Notes: generated from the letters alone by a model not told the origin. DNA of 64,000 nt from Candidatus Izimoplasma sp. ZiA1 (GCA_002285055.1 NQYJ01000003.1:62001-126000); one strand, 5' to 3'. Numbered from the stretch's first letter, positions 24,133-34,140 are shown. Numbers and translations are program-made.

Positions 24133-26781
24133 ATGGCTGAAAAAAAAGAAAGAGTGTTAATAGAATTAGAGAAGAAATATTTGAAACTTACAAAAGAAGA
24201 CATTAAAACTGTCGATTTTATTGATAAGTTAGATAAAGATTATTCTACTAAAATTTTAAAAGCACAAAAGGATTTAGAAGCTTTAAAAGCAGAGAAACAA
24301 AAAAACGATAAGAATATCGAAAGTAAAAAGAATAAGCTTATTAAGGATTTAATGGCTAAGTTTACTCTTGATATGAAAAAACAGAATGAAATTATCAAAA
24401 CAAGTAAAGAAAATTTATCAGCAGCTGAGTTAAAATCACGACAAAAACTAGAAAAATCACAAGATAAAATTAATTTGGATAAAGAAAAACTTAGCAATAC
24501 TTTTGATAAAAATAAGGAAAAACTAGAAAATGATTCTGCGTCTTACTTTGCTAAGTCAGAAAAAGCAATTCTAGGGTTTGAAAAAACATCTAAAGAAAAG
24601 CATGATGAACTCGTTTTGAAACAAGAGGAGTTCACTAATAAACATAATTTAAAGTTAGAAAAAATTAATAATAAAAGAGATACTGATGTTGAAAAAATTG
24701 AAAAGCAACTTGAAAAGTCAATCAAGACATTAACAAAGGAAGTTGCTGATCTTAGAAAACAAGCCAAAATTGAAATTGACAATCTTGGACCTGTTTTAGA
24801 TGAAAAATCTGCAAAACTACTTGAGGAAATTAGTGAAATTGAAACTAATCATAATGAAAAAGTTGGTTCGATTAAAGCTGAAACAAAATCTAAATTAGAT
24901 AGACATCAGGAGTTCTTGGATAGAGCTATTAAAGAAAATGATGTTAAATCACAAAAACTTCATAAAAAAGAGATGTCACAATTATCTAAATCTACGGATT
25001 TAACTGTCTCTACAATGACTAAAGCTTATGAGGATTCAAGAGTTTCATTAGATGCTAAAATTAGAGACTTAAAAACAAAAGCAATTAACGATGAGAAACA
25101 AATTAATAAAGAGTTAGAAACTCAAGTTTTGCTAAAAGATGAAAAAATTTCTTCAATAAAAGCTGAATCTGCATTTGAAATTGAAAAAACAAAAATTGAA
25201 GCAGAGAAACAATTGAAAAATGAAGAAGATAAACTAAATTTATACAATAGTGATAAGTTTAAATTAGATTTTAAAATTGAAGAGGAAAAGGACATTTTTA
25301 TTGCAAATGAATTAGCTAACCAAGAATCAAATAAAATTGAACTTGAAAAAACTCTTTTAGTTTTAAAAGCTGAACTTAATAAGAATATTCTAAAAAAATC
25401 AAATGAGATCGACCAAAATGTTTTAACAAGTGAAAAAGAAATTATTCTTGCAAAAAAAGATTGTGATGATATAATTGCGAAATCTGAAAGTAACATAGAA
25501 TTTTTAACTCATAAAATTGAAGTTGATAAAGAATTGGCCTTTTTAAATGCTGAGCAAGAGTTCTATGAAAATGATTATCTTAAACAAGAGGATATTAGTA
25601 AGGACTTTAGAGAACATCAATCTAACAATTTAAATATTACCGTTGAAAGAGAAGAAGCATACCAGGCTTACTTAAAAACTGAGATTGATAATAGGTTACT
25701 ACTTAATGTAGCTCAACTTGAGAAGCAAATTGGACATAAAGAATCTGATTTCTTAGATTTAACATCTAAAATTGAATCTCAATTTGAAGAAGAAAAAGCT
25801 TTATTTGATAAGGAAATAATGTTGGTAGCTCAAGATTTATTACTTGAAAAAAACGAATTAGATAAAGAACTACAAAGCTATATATCAAATATTGACAACC
25901 AAATAAGCGAGTTAGATAAGAAAAAAGACAAAAAGAAAATAAAACTTTTAAATAAAGATTTAGAAGTGAAAAAATTAAGCTTAAATCAAAAAATTTCAGA
26001 AATTGAATATAAATTGAGCTTGAAAACTGCAGTTTACGATAAAGGTATTGCAGATGCTTTAACTCGTAAGGAAATAGCTTTAAAAGAGGCAGAAACTGTC
26101 AAAGTTGTTTCTATCGATAACTTAAAAAAATGTATAGAGTACACAAAAGAACTTGCTAATAACGAACTAGACATGCATGATAATAGAGTTAAACTTAACA
26201 AAGAACTAAAAGAATCATTTAACAACCAGGCTCAAGTAAGAATGAACACACAAAAAAGTGAGAACAAGGAGTATTTATCTTTAAGAGTCAAAGGAGAATC
26301 TGTTAAAATTATTGCTTTAAATCAATCATTTGCTAATTTCAAGTTTTCTATTAGTGAAAAGATAGACGCTGAGTTAAAGAAAATTCAACTTAAACTAGAT
26401 TTTGATTTGAATGCTAATAGTAATAAAAGTTTAGAAGTTAATAAAGAGTTTGAAATGAAAATAATTAGTGAGGATAACTTAATAAGAAAAATTCAATCTG
26501 ATGCTAATAAAAAGTTTTCTGATAGTGCACTAATTAAAAGCAACAAACTAAAAGATATAAATCTTAGTCTTATTGAAAACAATTCATCTGTAGACAAAAA
26601 AAGAGCATCATATGTTAATAGCTATAAAGAGTACATAAAAAACTTAGAAATAAAAAAGTTTGAAGCAAACAAAGTTTATAACGCTGAATTAGTAAAATAT
26701 CAAAAAGAAAAAGATTTAAAAACAAAACAAAAACTTGCTGAAATTGAGCAATTAACAAAGGAAAAAATTACAAAAATTTAA
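24133..26781 (+). CDS. Large cytosolic coiled-coil protein
   Basis: 882 residues with no signal peptide or membrane helix. Lys, Glu, Leu, Asp and Asn dominate, with heptad spacing over nearly the whole length and few prolines: a long rod is expected. It has no recognised domain; SMC/Rad50 ATP sites are absent. The size and composition suit a filament or scaffold, such as an intermediate-filament-like protein. It lies 117 bases after the mreB operon behind its own ribosome site (TGGAGGTAAGTT) and between two terminators, so it is a separate transcript. The link to MreB is by position only. Confidence 0.8.
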   Translation: MAEKKERVLIELEKKYLKLTKEDIKTVDFIDKLDKDYSTKILKAQKDLEALKAEKQKNDKNIESKKNKLIKDLMAKFTLDMKKQNEIIKTSKENLSAAELKSRQKLEKSQDKINLDKEKLSNTFDKNKEKLENDSASYFAKSEKAILGFEKTSKEKHDELVLKQEEFTNKHNLKLEKINNKRDTDVEKIEKQLEKSIKTLTKEVADLRKQAKIEIDNLGPVLDEKSAKLLEEISEIETNHNEKVGSIKAETKSKLDRHQEFLDRAIKENDVKSQKLHKKEMSQLSKSTDLTVSTMTKAYEDSRVSLDAKIRDLKTKAINDEKQINKELETQVLLKDEKISSIKAESAFEIEKTKIEAEKQLKNEEDKLNLYNSDKFKLDFKIEEEKDIFIANELANQESNKIELEKTLLVLKAELNKNILKKSNEIDQNVLTSEKEIILAKKDCDDIIAKSESNIEFLTHKIEVDKELAFLNAEQEFYENDYLKQEDISKDFREHQSNNLNITVEREEAYQAYLKTEIDNRLLLNVAQLEKQIGHKESDFLDLTSKIESQFEEEKALFDKEIMLVAQDLLLEKNELDKELQSYISNIDNQISELDKKKDKKKIKLLNKDLEVKKLSLNQKISEIEYKLSLKTAVYDKGIADALTRKEIALKEAETVKVVSIDNLKKCIEYTKELANNELDMHDNRVKLNKELKESFNNQAQVRMNTQKSENKEYLSLRVKGESVKIIALNQSFANFKFSISEKIDAELKKIQLKLDFDLNANSNKSLEVNKEFEMKIISEDNLIRKIQSDANKKFSDSALIKSNKLKDINLSLIENNSSVDKKRASYVNSYKEYIKNLEIKKFEANKVYNAELVKYQKEKDLKTKQKLAEIEQLTKEKITKI

Positions 26782-26808
26782 AAAGGTAGTTTTTACTACC
26801 TTTTTTTG
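26781..26808 (+). terminator. Intrinsic terminator after the coiled-coil gene
   Basis: Stem GGTAGT/ACTACC extended by A/T pairs, loop TTTT, T7 run. Confidence 0.88.
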
Positions 26809-26856
26809 TTTTTTTATGACAATCATTATATAATGTAATGTAATAGAGGTGATATT

Positions 26857-27555
26857 ATGATTTATTCAGAAATTGTTGAAGAGCTTAATAATCTTGGTAC
26901 TGAGCAAAACAAAAAAATATTTAAAAGGCATGGTGCAGACCTAGAGATTAGTGGTGTTTCAATTTCAAATCTAAAATTACTAGCAAAAAAGATTCCGAAA
27001 AATGATTCTATTAGTAAGGAGTTATTTCTTTCTAATAACACTGATGCTGTTTATTTATCAATATACTTAATCAACCCAAATATCCTAACAGTAAGTGAAA
27101 TTGAGTCTGTGATACAAAAAACAACTTATTATGTTATCCTAGAAAATGTTATCCCTTTATTAGCTGCTAAAAGAAATGATAATTTTGATTTGTTGCATAA
27201 ATGGTTAAACTTAACTGATCAAAAATATTTGCAAGTTGCATATTCAATGTACTCATATATGCTTGGCTCACTTGATAATAATAATTTTAAACGTGAACAC
27301 ATTCGATTTCATATAAATTATATAAAAGATAACATAAATAAGTCAGCAAATAGAACAAAATATGCAATGAACAATTTTTTAATTCAAGTTGGAATAAACT
27401 ATGAACCACTATATTCGGAAGCTTACGACATTTCTAAGCTGATTGGTAGAGTTAAAGTTGATATGGGTGAAACTTCATGTAAAGTTCCTCTTGCACAAGA
27501 GTATATTGACAAAACTATTAAAATGGGTAAACAAGGTATTAAAAGAAAACTGTAA
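26857..27555 (+). CDS. DNA alkylation repair protein, AlkD-like HEAT-repeat fold
   Basis: 232 residues. KIFKRHGADLEISGVSISNLK, followed by LAKKIPK, is the typical N-terminal helix set of AlkD-like proteins. VDMGETSCKVPLA with a C-terminal KRK tail is seen in the short group of this family. Some members excise alkylated bases; the catalytic aspartate cannot be placed confidently here. Start follows AGAGGTGATATT. The ABC exporter gene begins 14 bases after its stop. Confidence 0.78.
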   Translation: MIYSEIVEELNNLGTEQNKKIFKRHGADLEISGVSISNLKLLAKKIPKNDSISKELFLSNNTDAVYLSIYLINPNILTVSEIESVIQKTTYYVILENVIPLLAAKRNDNFDLLHKWLNLTDQKYLQVAYSMYSYMLGSLDNNNFKREHIRFHINYIKDNINKSANRTKYAMNNFLIQVGINYEPLYSEAYDISKLIGRVKVDMGETSCKVPLAQEYIDKTIKMGKQGIKRKL

Positions 27556-27569
27556 AGGAGAATATCAAG

Positions 27570-28478
27570 ATGAAGGCAATTGAAATTAAGAACTTAGTTA
27601 AAACCTATGATGATGTTGTAGCGGTAAAAAAAATATCTTTTGATGTTGAACATAATTCATTTTTTGCATTCTTAGGACCAAATGGAGCTGGGAAAAGTAC
27701 AACAATAAATATAATCTCTACATTGTTAGATTATAACAGTGGAACAGTAAGAGTTTATGGAAATGAGTTATCAAAAAACGACTCAAAGATCAGAGATAAA
27801 ATCGGAGTTGTATTTCAGCAATCAATGTTAGATGGTTTGCTTACTGTTATTGAAAATTTGGAGATAAGATCCTCTTTTTATGGAATATCAAAAGCTAACT
27901 TAATGATAAGATTAGATGAAATTAATGAGTTCATTGAAATTAAACCGTTTTTACATCAAAGATATGCAACATTGAGTGGTGGTCAAAGACGAAAAGCTGA
28001 TATTGCTCGAGCTTTAATAAATTGGCCAGAGATACTAATTTTAGATGAGCCTACTACTGGTTTAGACCCTAAAAGTAGAAAAGATATCTGGCGTTTAATT
28101 AATAAACTTCGAACAGATAAGAACGTTACAATATTTCTTACAACCCATTATATGGAAGAAGTTAAAGATGCAAATAAAGTTGTAATTATAAATGATGGCG
28201 AGATAGTGGCTGAAGGTTCAAGTGAGGAATTACGAGATAAATACTCTAGCGATCGAGTTAAGATGATTCCCAAAAATGGTCTTGAAGATAAACTTAATAA
28301 TGATGGTATTGACTTTTATATAGTCAATAATACTGTTAATGTTAATCTTGAGAATGCATTTGCGGGTATAGATTTTGTTAATAAATACAAGGAGAATATA
28401 AAAGATTTTGAGATAATTCGTGGAGACATGGATGATGTGTTCTTGAATATTACAGGAAGAAAGTTGGTGAATTACTAA
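27570..28478 (+). CDS. ABC-2 exporter, ATP-binding protein
   Basis: 302 residues. Walker A GPNGAGKST, Q-loop VFQQSMLDGLLT, signature LSGGQRRKADIAR, Walker B ILILDEPTTGLDP and H-loop TTHYMEE are complete. The C-terminal extension with DDVFLNITGRK is that of DrrA/NodI-like drug or polymer exporters. It pairs with the permease whose start overlaps its stop by one base (TAATG). Substrate unknown. Confidence 0.93.
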   Translation: MKAIEIKNLVKTYDDVVAVKKISFDVEHNSFFAFLGPNGAGKSTTINIISTLLDYNSGTVRVYGNELSKNDSKIRDKIGVVFQQSMLDGLLTVIENLEIRSSFYGISKANLMIRLDEINEFIEIKPFLHQRYATLSGGQRRKADIARALINWPEILILDEPTTGLDPKSRKDIWRLINKLRTDKNVTIFLTTHYMEEVKDANKVVIINDGEIVAEGSSEELRDKYSSDRVKMIPKNGLEDKLNNDGIDFYIVNNTVNVNLENAFAGIDFVNKYKENIKDFEIIRGDMDDVFLNITGRKLVNY

Positions 28479-29353
28479 TGAGTGTTATTATACAGTTGGT
28501 TCGTAGAAATATGCTTATGTTCTTACGAGATAAAATGAGTGTGTTTTTCAGTTTTTTAAGTGTTATAATAATAATTTTACTTTATGCATTGTTTCTTGGT
28601 GATATTAACACAAGAGGATTGGCTGCAGACTACGGAAATATTGAAGGTGTTGAGTTCATGGTCAATACTTGGATCATGGCTGGAATACTAACTGTTTCAA
28701 CTGTGACTGTACCTCTTGGTGTCTTAGGAAATTTAATAGCTGATCGAGAAAACGGGACACTAAGTGATTTTTATACATCGCCAATTAGTAGAAGCCAACT
28801 TGCCTTAAGCTATTTGATTAGTTCATGGATTATTGGATTTATGTTAGTTTTTGCGAATTTTATAATTGGCCAAGCATATATTGTTATTAATGGTGGCTCA
28901 CTATTACCATTCTCAGACGCTATTTTAGTACTATTAGGAATTATTTTATCTATTATTGTTTTTACTAGTTTCTTTTTCTTTATTGCCTTATATATGAAAA
29001 CACAGAAATCATTTGGGCTCTTAAGTACTCTTGTTGGTACTTTTATCGGATTCTTAGGTGGAATATATGTTCCTATTGGAGCTATAACTGGGTTTGCAGG
29101 AGATATAATGAAGTCTTTACCATCTATGCATAGTGTTGCATTGATTAGAAGTGTTTATATGAGAGAATCAATGAGTGAAGTTTTTAGTGAAACGCCTGCT
29201 TTTGTTCAAAATGAATACATGGATTTTTTTGGAGTTAGTGTAGAAGCTTTTGGATATCAACTGAATAATTTGCATTTACTATTGTTATTAGTTGGTTTTG
29301 CAGTACTAATGTATAGCTTGAGCATTTTTAGATTAAGAAGGTTTAAACTATAA
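28478..29353 (+). CDS. ABC-2 exporter permease
   Basis: 291 residues with six membrane helices of the ABC2_membrane type; ENGTLSDFYTSPISRSQL is the usual cytoplasmic coupling region, and LGVLGNLIADRE precedes it. Partner of the preceding ATPase. The stop overlaps the start of the next gene by one base, so all three are coupled. Confidence 0.92.
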   Translation: MSVIIQLVRRNMLMFLRDKMSVFFSFLSVIIIILLYALFLGDINTRGLAADYGNIEGVEFMVNTWIMAGILTVSTVTVPLGVLGNLIADRENGTLSDFYTSPISRSQLALSYLISSWIIGFMLVFANFIIGQAYIVINGGSLLPFSDAILVLLGIILSIIVFTSFFFFIALYMKTQKSFGLLSTLVGTFIGFLGGIYVPIGAITGFAGDIMKSLPSMHSVALIRSVYMRESMSEVFSETPAFVQNEYMDFFGVSVEAFGYQLNNLHLLLLLVGFAVLMYSLSIFRLRRFKL

Positions 29354-29937
29354 TGGAATATCTTTCAGAATTTATTAATCAAGCATTAATTTTTCTTGGT
29401 GATTATGGATTTATTATAGTAATATTGTTTGGAATTACACACCCTTCATTAAGCGCACCTGTTTCTATTTTTACTTTGACATTATCTTTAACTTTGCTTG
29501 GTTATTTTTATGGGTATATTGTGTTGCTTGGAGCTAATGCAGTTGGAATACTTATTTTTTATTATTTTGTGAGAAAGTTTGATGTGAAAAGAGATTCTTT
29601 TATCGCAAAATCTAAAAGACGCGAGAACACAATATTGTGGATTGAAAAAACTAGTTCTTGGAAACACATGTTAGTTATTGGATTACCTTTTTTACCTACA
29701 CAACCTATTAGAATGGGCGTTGCTTTTTCGAGAATAAGTTTAAAAAGATTTTTCTTCACCTTATTTGGTAGTTATATAATTTTATACATTGGAAACTCAC
29801 TCATCTATTTTGGTTTTGCATCATTGTTAGATGATTCTATACCCAGACCACTAAGTATTTTATTTTTCTTGATATTTGCATTAGTGATATATTTTAGTAA
29901 TTCATTATTTAATAAGGAGAAAATAGCAGAAAACTAG
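29353..29937 (+). CDS. VTT/DedA-like membrane protein
   Basis: 194 residues with about five helices. GDYGFIIVILFGITHPSLSAP, then LGANAVGILIFYYFVRKF and GLPFLPTQPIRMGVAF resemble the VTT/DedA (TVP38) core, including a re-entrant proline-containing loop. Proteins of this superfamily move lipids or carrier phosphates across membranes. It is coupled to the ABC exporter genes, which may point to a lipid or wall-related substrate. Confidence 0.7.
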   Translation: MEYLSEFINQALIFLGDYGFIIVILFGITHPSLSAPVSIFTLTLSLTLLGYFYGYIVLLGANAVGILIFYYFVRKFDVKRDSFIAKSKRRENTILWIEKTSSWKHMLVIGLPFLPTQPIRMGVAFSRISLKRFFFTLFGSYIILYIGNSLIYFGFASLLDDSIPRPLSILFFLIFALVIYFSNSLFNKEKIAEN

Positions 29938-29957
29938 CATGTTTTTTGCTATTTTTT
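29921..29957 (+). terminator. Intrinsic terminator after the VTT gene
   Basis: Stem AAATAGCA/TGCTATTT with an 18-base loop and T tail; it overlaps the stop codon. Confidence 0.7.
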
Positions 29958-30012
29958 AATTTAAGAATTATAATAAAGATAATAATAAAGTAAATATATT
30001 GGAGGAATTTTT

Positions 30013-31182
30013 ATGCTTGACTTAAGAACAATTACTTTTATTCATCCGCTTGCTAATTTACTAGCAATACTATATTTGTATTTTATCTATAAAAATGGAC
30101 GTAAATATTTTAAGGCAATTACACCTTTTTTTAATGGATATTTACTTATTCTATTAGGGACAACACTAATATTCTTAAGGGAAGTAATTCCATTTGTCAT
30201 AAGTACTACAATAGGAAATGGGATTATTTTTATTGGTATGATTTTTGTTGCTAAATCACTTTCGATGATTTATAACCAAAAAATCAAACCAAATAAACTT
30301 TATGTTTTAGTCTTTATTTATTCACTTTTTAACATTTATTTTACTATAAGCTATGACAATTTTACTGTTAGGGTTATTTTATTTAGCTCAATGTTTATAA
30401 TTACGACACTTTACGCTATTAGAGTTTTATTAAAAGATTTTACAGAAGAAAAATTTAACGATTATCTGATGATTTTAATATCATTAAGTATTTTTGTTAT
30501 TACATATATAGTCAGAATTATATTTGCCTTAATCTATGATCCAGGTGTTGGTTTCTTTGAAAGTAGTAACACAGAAGTTGTTTTAAGTGCCATATCAATG
30601 TTTAATGGAATATTGCTTGTTATTTCATTTGGAATCATGCTTCATAATATATTAATTAGGAAGTTAGATAAGTATCATAAGGAAACTGAGGAAAAATATT
30701 TTTTCGAAAAAGAGAGAGCTGAAAAAGATCAACTTAGTGGGTTGAATAATCGAAGTAAATTAGAAGAACTTCTCGATTATACTGCTAAAGAATCTTTAAA
30801 GATAAAAAAACCGTTTTCAATATTATTTTTAGATATTGATGATTTTAAGGTAATCAACGACACGTTTGGACATGCGGAGGGCGATCGAGTTTTAAAAGAG
30901 GTGTCTGAAGTATTAGCTAATTCTATCCGTGAGACCGATATAATCGGCAGATGGGGTGGAGACGAGTTCTTAATTATTTTAAGACAATGCGATTTTGAAA
31001 ATGCACATAGGATTAAAGAAGTTATATCATCAAATGTAAAGGAAAAATTATTGGTCTTGGGAAAGGGTGCTATGGTAAGCATTGGTATCAGTGAATACAA
31101 TAAAGGTATCACATTAGAAGATTTAATAAAAAAAGCAGATGAGAATCTATACATTGAAAAAAACAAAAAGAAAATGAGATGA
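30013..31182 (+). CDS. Membrane diguanylate cyclase
   Basis: 389 residues: about six or seven N-terminal membrane helices (to about residue 210), a short coiled linker, then a GGDEF domain. The signature GGDEF is intact (residues 315-319), the metal Asp is in FLDIDDFKVIND, and an inhibitory site RETD (306-309) sits five residues upstream. So it should make c-di-GMP from GTP with product inhibition. The sensory domain is an unassigned 7TM-like module. The stop is TGA, and a DUF1295 gene begins 4 bases later. Confidence 0.93.
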   Translation: MLDLRTITFIHPLANLLAILYLYFIYKNGRKYFKAITPFFNGYLLILLGTTLIFLREVIPFVISTTIGNGIIFIGMIFVAKSLSMIYNQKIKPNKLYVLVFIYSLFNIYFTISYDNFTVRVILFSSMFIITTLYAIRVLLKDFTEEKFNDYLMILISLSIFVITYIVRIIFALIYDPGVGFFESSNTEVVLSAISMFNGILLVISFGIMLHNILIRKLDKYHKETEEKYFFEKERAEKDQLSGLNNRSKLEELLDYTAKESLKIKKPFSILFLDIDDFKVINDTFGHAEGDRVLKEVSEVLANSIRETDIIGRWGGDEFLIILRQCDFENAHRIKEVISSNVKEKLLVLGKGAMVSIGISEYNKGITLEDLIKKADENLYIEKNKKKMR

Positions 31183-31186
31183 TAGT

Positions 31187-31933
31187 ATGTTAGTTTCAGT
31201 AGTTCTAATTTTTTCATATTTTTTCATATTTTTTATTGTAGCACAAGTAATAAAAAATAATTCAATAGTTGATATTGGATGGGGACTTGGATTTGTGATT
31301 GTTGTTTGGTTTGCATTTTTCATATCTAACGATTTGTCCCTTAGCAAAATTATTCTTAACTTAATGATATCGATATGGGGGTTAAGATTGTTTTTCTATA
31401 TTTTGAAAAGAAATGTCTTTCAAGAAGAGGATTTTAGATATCAAAATTTTAGAAAGGCTTGGGGGAAATATGTTGTGATAAGAGCTTTTTTCCAAGTATT
31501 TATGCTTCAAGGTTTATTTATGCTATTAATATCTTTTAATTCATTATATTTTAACATTAATAGTTACGACTTTAATATTTACAGTTTGATTGGAGCAATA
31601 ATATTTATTATAGGTATACTATTTGAAGCGGTTGGTGATTCTCAGCTTAAGAAACATTTGAGTAAAAACAAAACACTTATGACAACTGGTTTATGGAAAT
31701 ATACAAGACATCCTAATTATTTTGGTGAAAGTTTATTGTGGTTTGGGATATTTATCTATACTTTGATTAACGGTGCTCCATTCTACTTGATATTTAGTCC
31801 CTTAACGATTTTTATTCTTGTTAGATATGTTAGCGGAGTTCCGATGCTTGAAAAGAAAATGGTTAAGTATGACGGGTATAGAGAGTATATGAGAAAAACA
31901 AATATCTTTTTCCCGTGGTCTAGTAGGAGATAA
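31187..31933 (+). CDS. DUF1295-family membrane protein (steroid 5-alpha-reductase-like fold)
   Basis: 248 residues with about six helices. The C-terminal TGLWKYTRHPNYFGESLLWFG is the hallmark of DUF1295 and related methyltransferase/reductase membrane enzymes; RHPNYFGE contributes the cofactor site. Substrate unknown; lipid modification is possible. Middle gene of a compact set between the diguanylate cyclase and a PduO-like gene. Confidence 0.87.
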   Translation: MLVSVVLIFSYFFIFFIVAQVIKNNSIVDIGWGLGFVIVVWFAFFISNDLSLSKIILNLMISIWGLRLFFYILKRNVFQEEDFRYQNFRKAWGKYVVIRAFFQVFMLQGLFMLLISFNSLYFNINSYDFNIYSLIGAIIFIIGILFEAVGDSQLKKHLSKNKTLMTTGLWKYTRHPNYFGESLLWFGIFIYTLINGAPFYLIFSPLTIFILVRYVSGVPMLEKKMVKYDGYREYMRKTNIFFPWSSRR

Positions 31934-31934
31934 T

Positions 31935-32474
31935 ATGAAAAAAATTACTAAACAAGCAATTGTTTCTACAAAAAATGGTGATAAAGGTTATTCAAGAAAT
32001 TATTCAAATGAAAAAATTATCAAAAGTGATATTCTTTTTGAAACATTAGGAACAATAGACGAGTTGAGTAGCAATCTTGGATTAACTTATCATCAGGCAG
32101 GAATGCTGAAGGAAATAAAGTTAATTCAAGCAGTTCTTCAAGATGTAAATAGTGTTATTGCTACTAATCCAAATAGCGATAATTATCTTAAACTTAATTT
32201 AGTTAACTCTGAGGATGTTAAACAGTTAGAAAATATTGAGCAAGATTTGCTTGATAAATATCCAATTGAACCTAGGTTTGTTTTACCAGGCAGTGATACT
32301 TCATTAGTTGGAGCGTATTTTGATATCTGTAGGAGTATAGCAAGAAGAGCTGAGAGATGTGTTGTTAGATTTGAAGAACAATACAATCGTAGTGATTTAG
32401 AATATATTAAAAGATATTTGAATAGATTAAGTGATTTATTGTTTATTTATGCAAGAAGTTTAGAAAAAAAATAG
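31935..32474 (+). CDS. PduO-type ATP:cob(I)alamin adenosyltransferase
   Basis: 179 residues in a four-helix-bundle fold. GDKGYSRNYS is the N-terminal ATP-binding loop, somewhat diverged from the common TGDDGTT; then FETLGTIDELSSNLGL, FVLPGSDTSLVGAYFDICRSIARRAERCVV is close to canonical. It would make adenosylcobalamin. No B12-dependent enzyme or riboswitch is nearby. Start after AGTAGGAGATAAT, one base after the DUF1295 stop. Confidence 0.87.
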   Translation: MKKITKQAIVSTKNGDKGYSRNYSNEKIIKSDILFETLGTIDELSSNLGLTYHQAGMLKEIKLIQAVLQDVNSVIATNPNSDNYLKLNLVNSEDVKQLENIEQDLLDKYPIEPRFVLPGSDTSLVGAYFDICRSIARRAERCVVRFEEQYNRSDLEYIKRYLNRLSDLLFIYARSLEKK

Positions 32475-32496
32475 CTATTTTAGCTATTTTTTTATT
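32466..32496. terminator. Bidirectional intrinsic terminator
   Basis: Stem AAAAAATAGCTA/TAGCTATTTTTT with loop TTT between converging genes. Confidence 0.87.
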
Positions 32497-34019
32497 GTAA
32501 TATTGTTATTATTACTGATAATGATATTCTTCTTATCTTTAATATAGTTCATTAGCAATTCTGAAATATCAAAAGGATATTCCTTAATAATATTTAAATG
32601 CTCATAAATGTTTTCATTGCCTGCGCCACTTGCTCTATAGTTATTAATACATAATTTAAAACTATCTTCTTTTTGGACTTCTTTATTTTGGAATTTAAGA
32701 TTTGTAATTTTGTTTCCCAAATCATTTGAAACGTTTATTGTATAGCTAATACCGTCAAACATAACATAATTATATAGTTCAAGTTTAGGCTTGATGTAAT
32801 TAGTACTTATTATAATATTATTGTTTACAAGATCAAAAAATGTTGCGTGATGTTCTAGAATTTTTTTAAGTTCTTTTCCATTTATTTCAACTACTACTAA
32901 TGTATTTGGGTAAACATATGTGTTTAATACATCTCTTATTGATATTTCTTTATTAAAACCAGAAGCAAAATTGGCAAGTGATGTCCCTGAGATATCAGCG
33001 TTTGTAATTTCTAGCTGCATTGTATTTATCAATGTCACGATTTTATGTTTGTTTAACCTAGCCTCTAGTCTGTCAGTAATTAGCAAATCATTTGCCTTAT
33101 TGTAACCAATAACTTGATCAAAAAAAACTTCCGAATCATTAATAATATTTTTGTTTTGAGACATAATTTCTTTATCATGATTTTCCGTTTGCATATCAAG
33201 CAGTTTCGAAGTAATTATTTTACAGTTATCATCAATAGTTATGTTAATTTCTGATAAATATTGACCTTTAGAACCAGGTTGGATAAGTACTCGATTTTGA
33301 ATGTTGTGGTTTATAAGTCTATGTTGATGTCCAGTTAAAACAATATCAATATCTTTAATTTCCATAAATACTTTATAACCAATATTCTCACCAATATTTT
33401 TGTCAGTGTATATATTTGTTAATAAGTCTTTTTCCACACCACCATGGTAAGCGAGTATGATGATATCAGGATTATGCATGGTTTTTACTTCATCAACAGT
33501 CTTTCTAATAGAAATAAAAGAGTCCTCAATTAATAAACCGCATATATTTTCTGTAGCTTCCCATTTGTTGATGTAATCTGTTGTAGCACCAATTATTGCT
33601 ATTTTAACGTCATTTACTAATTTAATATCGTATTTTTTATCGAAATAGGAATCGTTATTAAGTTTTAATATATTACAAGAAAGAGTAGTGGCTTCAAGTT
33701 TTTCAGTAAAATTATTTAAATAGTTTAGTCCATAATTGAAATCATGATTTCCTGGGATAAAGAAATCATAACCGATGTGATTAAATATATTAGTGATTGG
33801 ATTAGAATATTTTATGTAGTTGTTCTTAAAAAAATATGTCAATGGAGAGCCTTGTAATGTGTCTCCCGTATCAATTATGATTGTGGATTTATCTTTATTT
33901 TTTAAGATATATGATGAAATTTTTGATAGTGAAAAAATTGATTTTTTTTTATCAATAAAAGATTGGCTCGTAATATAACCATGTGTGTCACTAGTATGAA
34001 ATACTTTAATATTTTTCAT
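32484..34019 (-). CDS. 5'-nucleotidase/UDP-sugar hydrolase family phosphoesterase
   Basis: 511 residues in two domains. The metallophosphoesterase part has FHTSDTHGY, IIDTGDTLQGS, GNHDFNYG, and later AYHGG and TGHQHRL, giving all metal ligands. The C-terminal part has SGAGNENIY (near residue 470) and is the 5_nucleotid_C substrate domain. Most relatives are secreted, but this one starts directly at MKNIKVFHTSDTH, with no signal peptide, so it should act in the cytosol. It runs divergent from phnD. Confidence 0.9.
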   Translation of the reverse strand: MKNIKVFHTSDTHGYITSQSFIDKKKSIFSLSKISSYILKNKDKSTIIIDTGDTLQGSPLTYFFKNNYIKYSNPITNIFNHIGYDFFIPGNHDFNYGLNYLNNFTEKLEATTLSCNILKLNNDSYFDKKYDIKLVNDVKIAIIGATTDYINKWEATENICGLLIEDSFISIRKTVDEVKTMHNPDIIILAYHGGVEKDLLTNIYTDKNIGENIGYKVFMEIKDIDIVLTGHQHRLINHNIQNRVLIQPGSKGQYLSEINITIDDNCKIITSKLLDMQTENHDKEIMSQNKNIINDSEVFFDQVIGYNKANDLLITDRLEARLNKHKIVTLINTMQLEITNADISGTSLANFASGFNKEISIRDVLNTYVYPNTLVVVEINGKELKKILEHHATFFDLVNNNIIISTNYIKPKLELYNYVMFDGISYTINVSNDLGNKITNLKFQNKEVQKEDSFKLCINNYRASGAGNENIYEHLNIIKEYPFDISELLMNYIKDKKNIIISNNNNITIKK

Positions 34020-34140
34020 TTACTGTAAACCCCCATTTAAAAGCTATATAAGATATTATATACATTAATTCTATAACATAATGTCCTTAATTGTAATTTT
34101 TTTTGGCAATTTATAGTAATTATATAGTAAAATAGAGTTA

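Noticed and set aside
24240-26225. Several minus-strand open frames rich in Ser, Phe and Leu
   Set aside because: They mirror the Lys/Glu-rich codons of the coiled-coil gene and have no start signals.
32920-33105. Short plus-strand open frame inside the nucleotidase gene
   Set aside because: Shadow of the minus-strand gene, no ribosome site.
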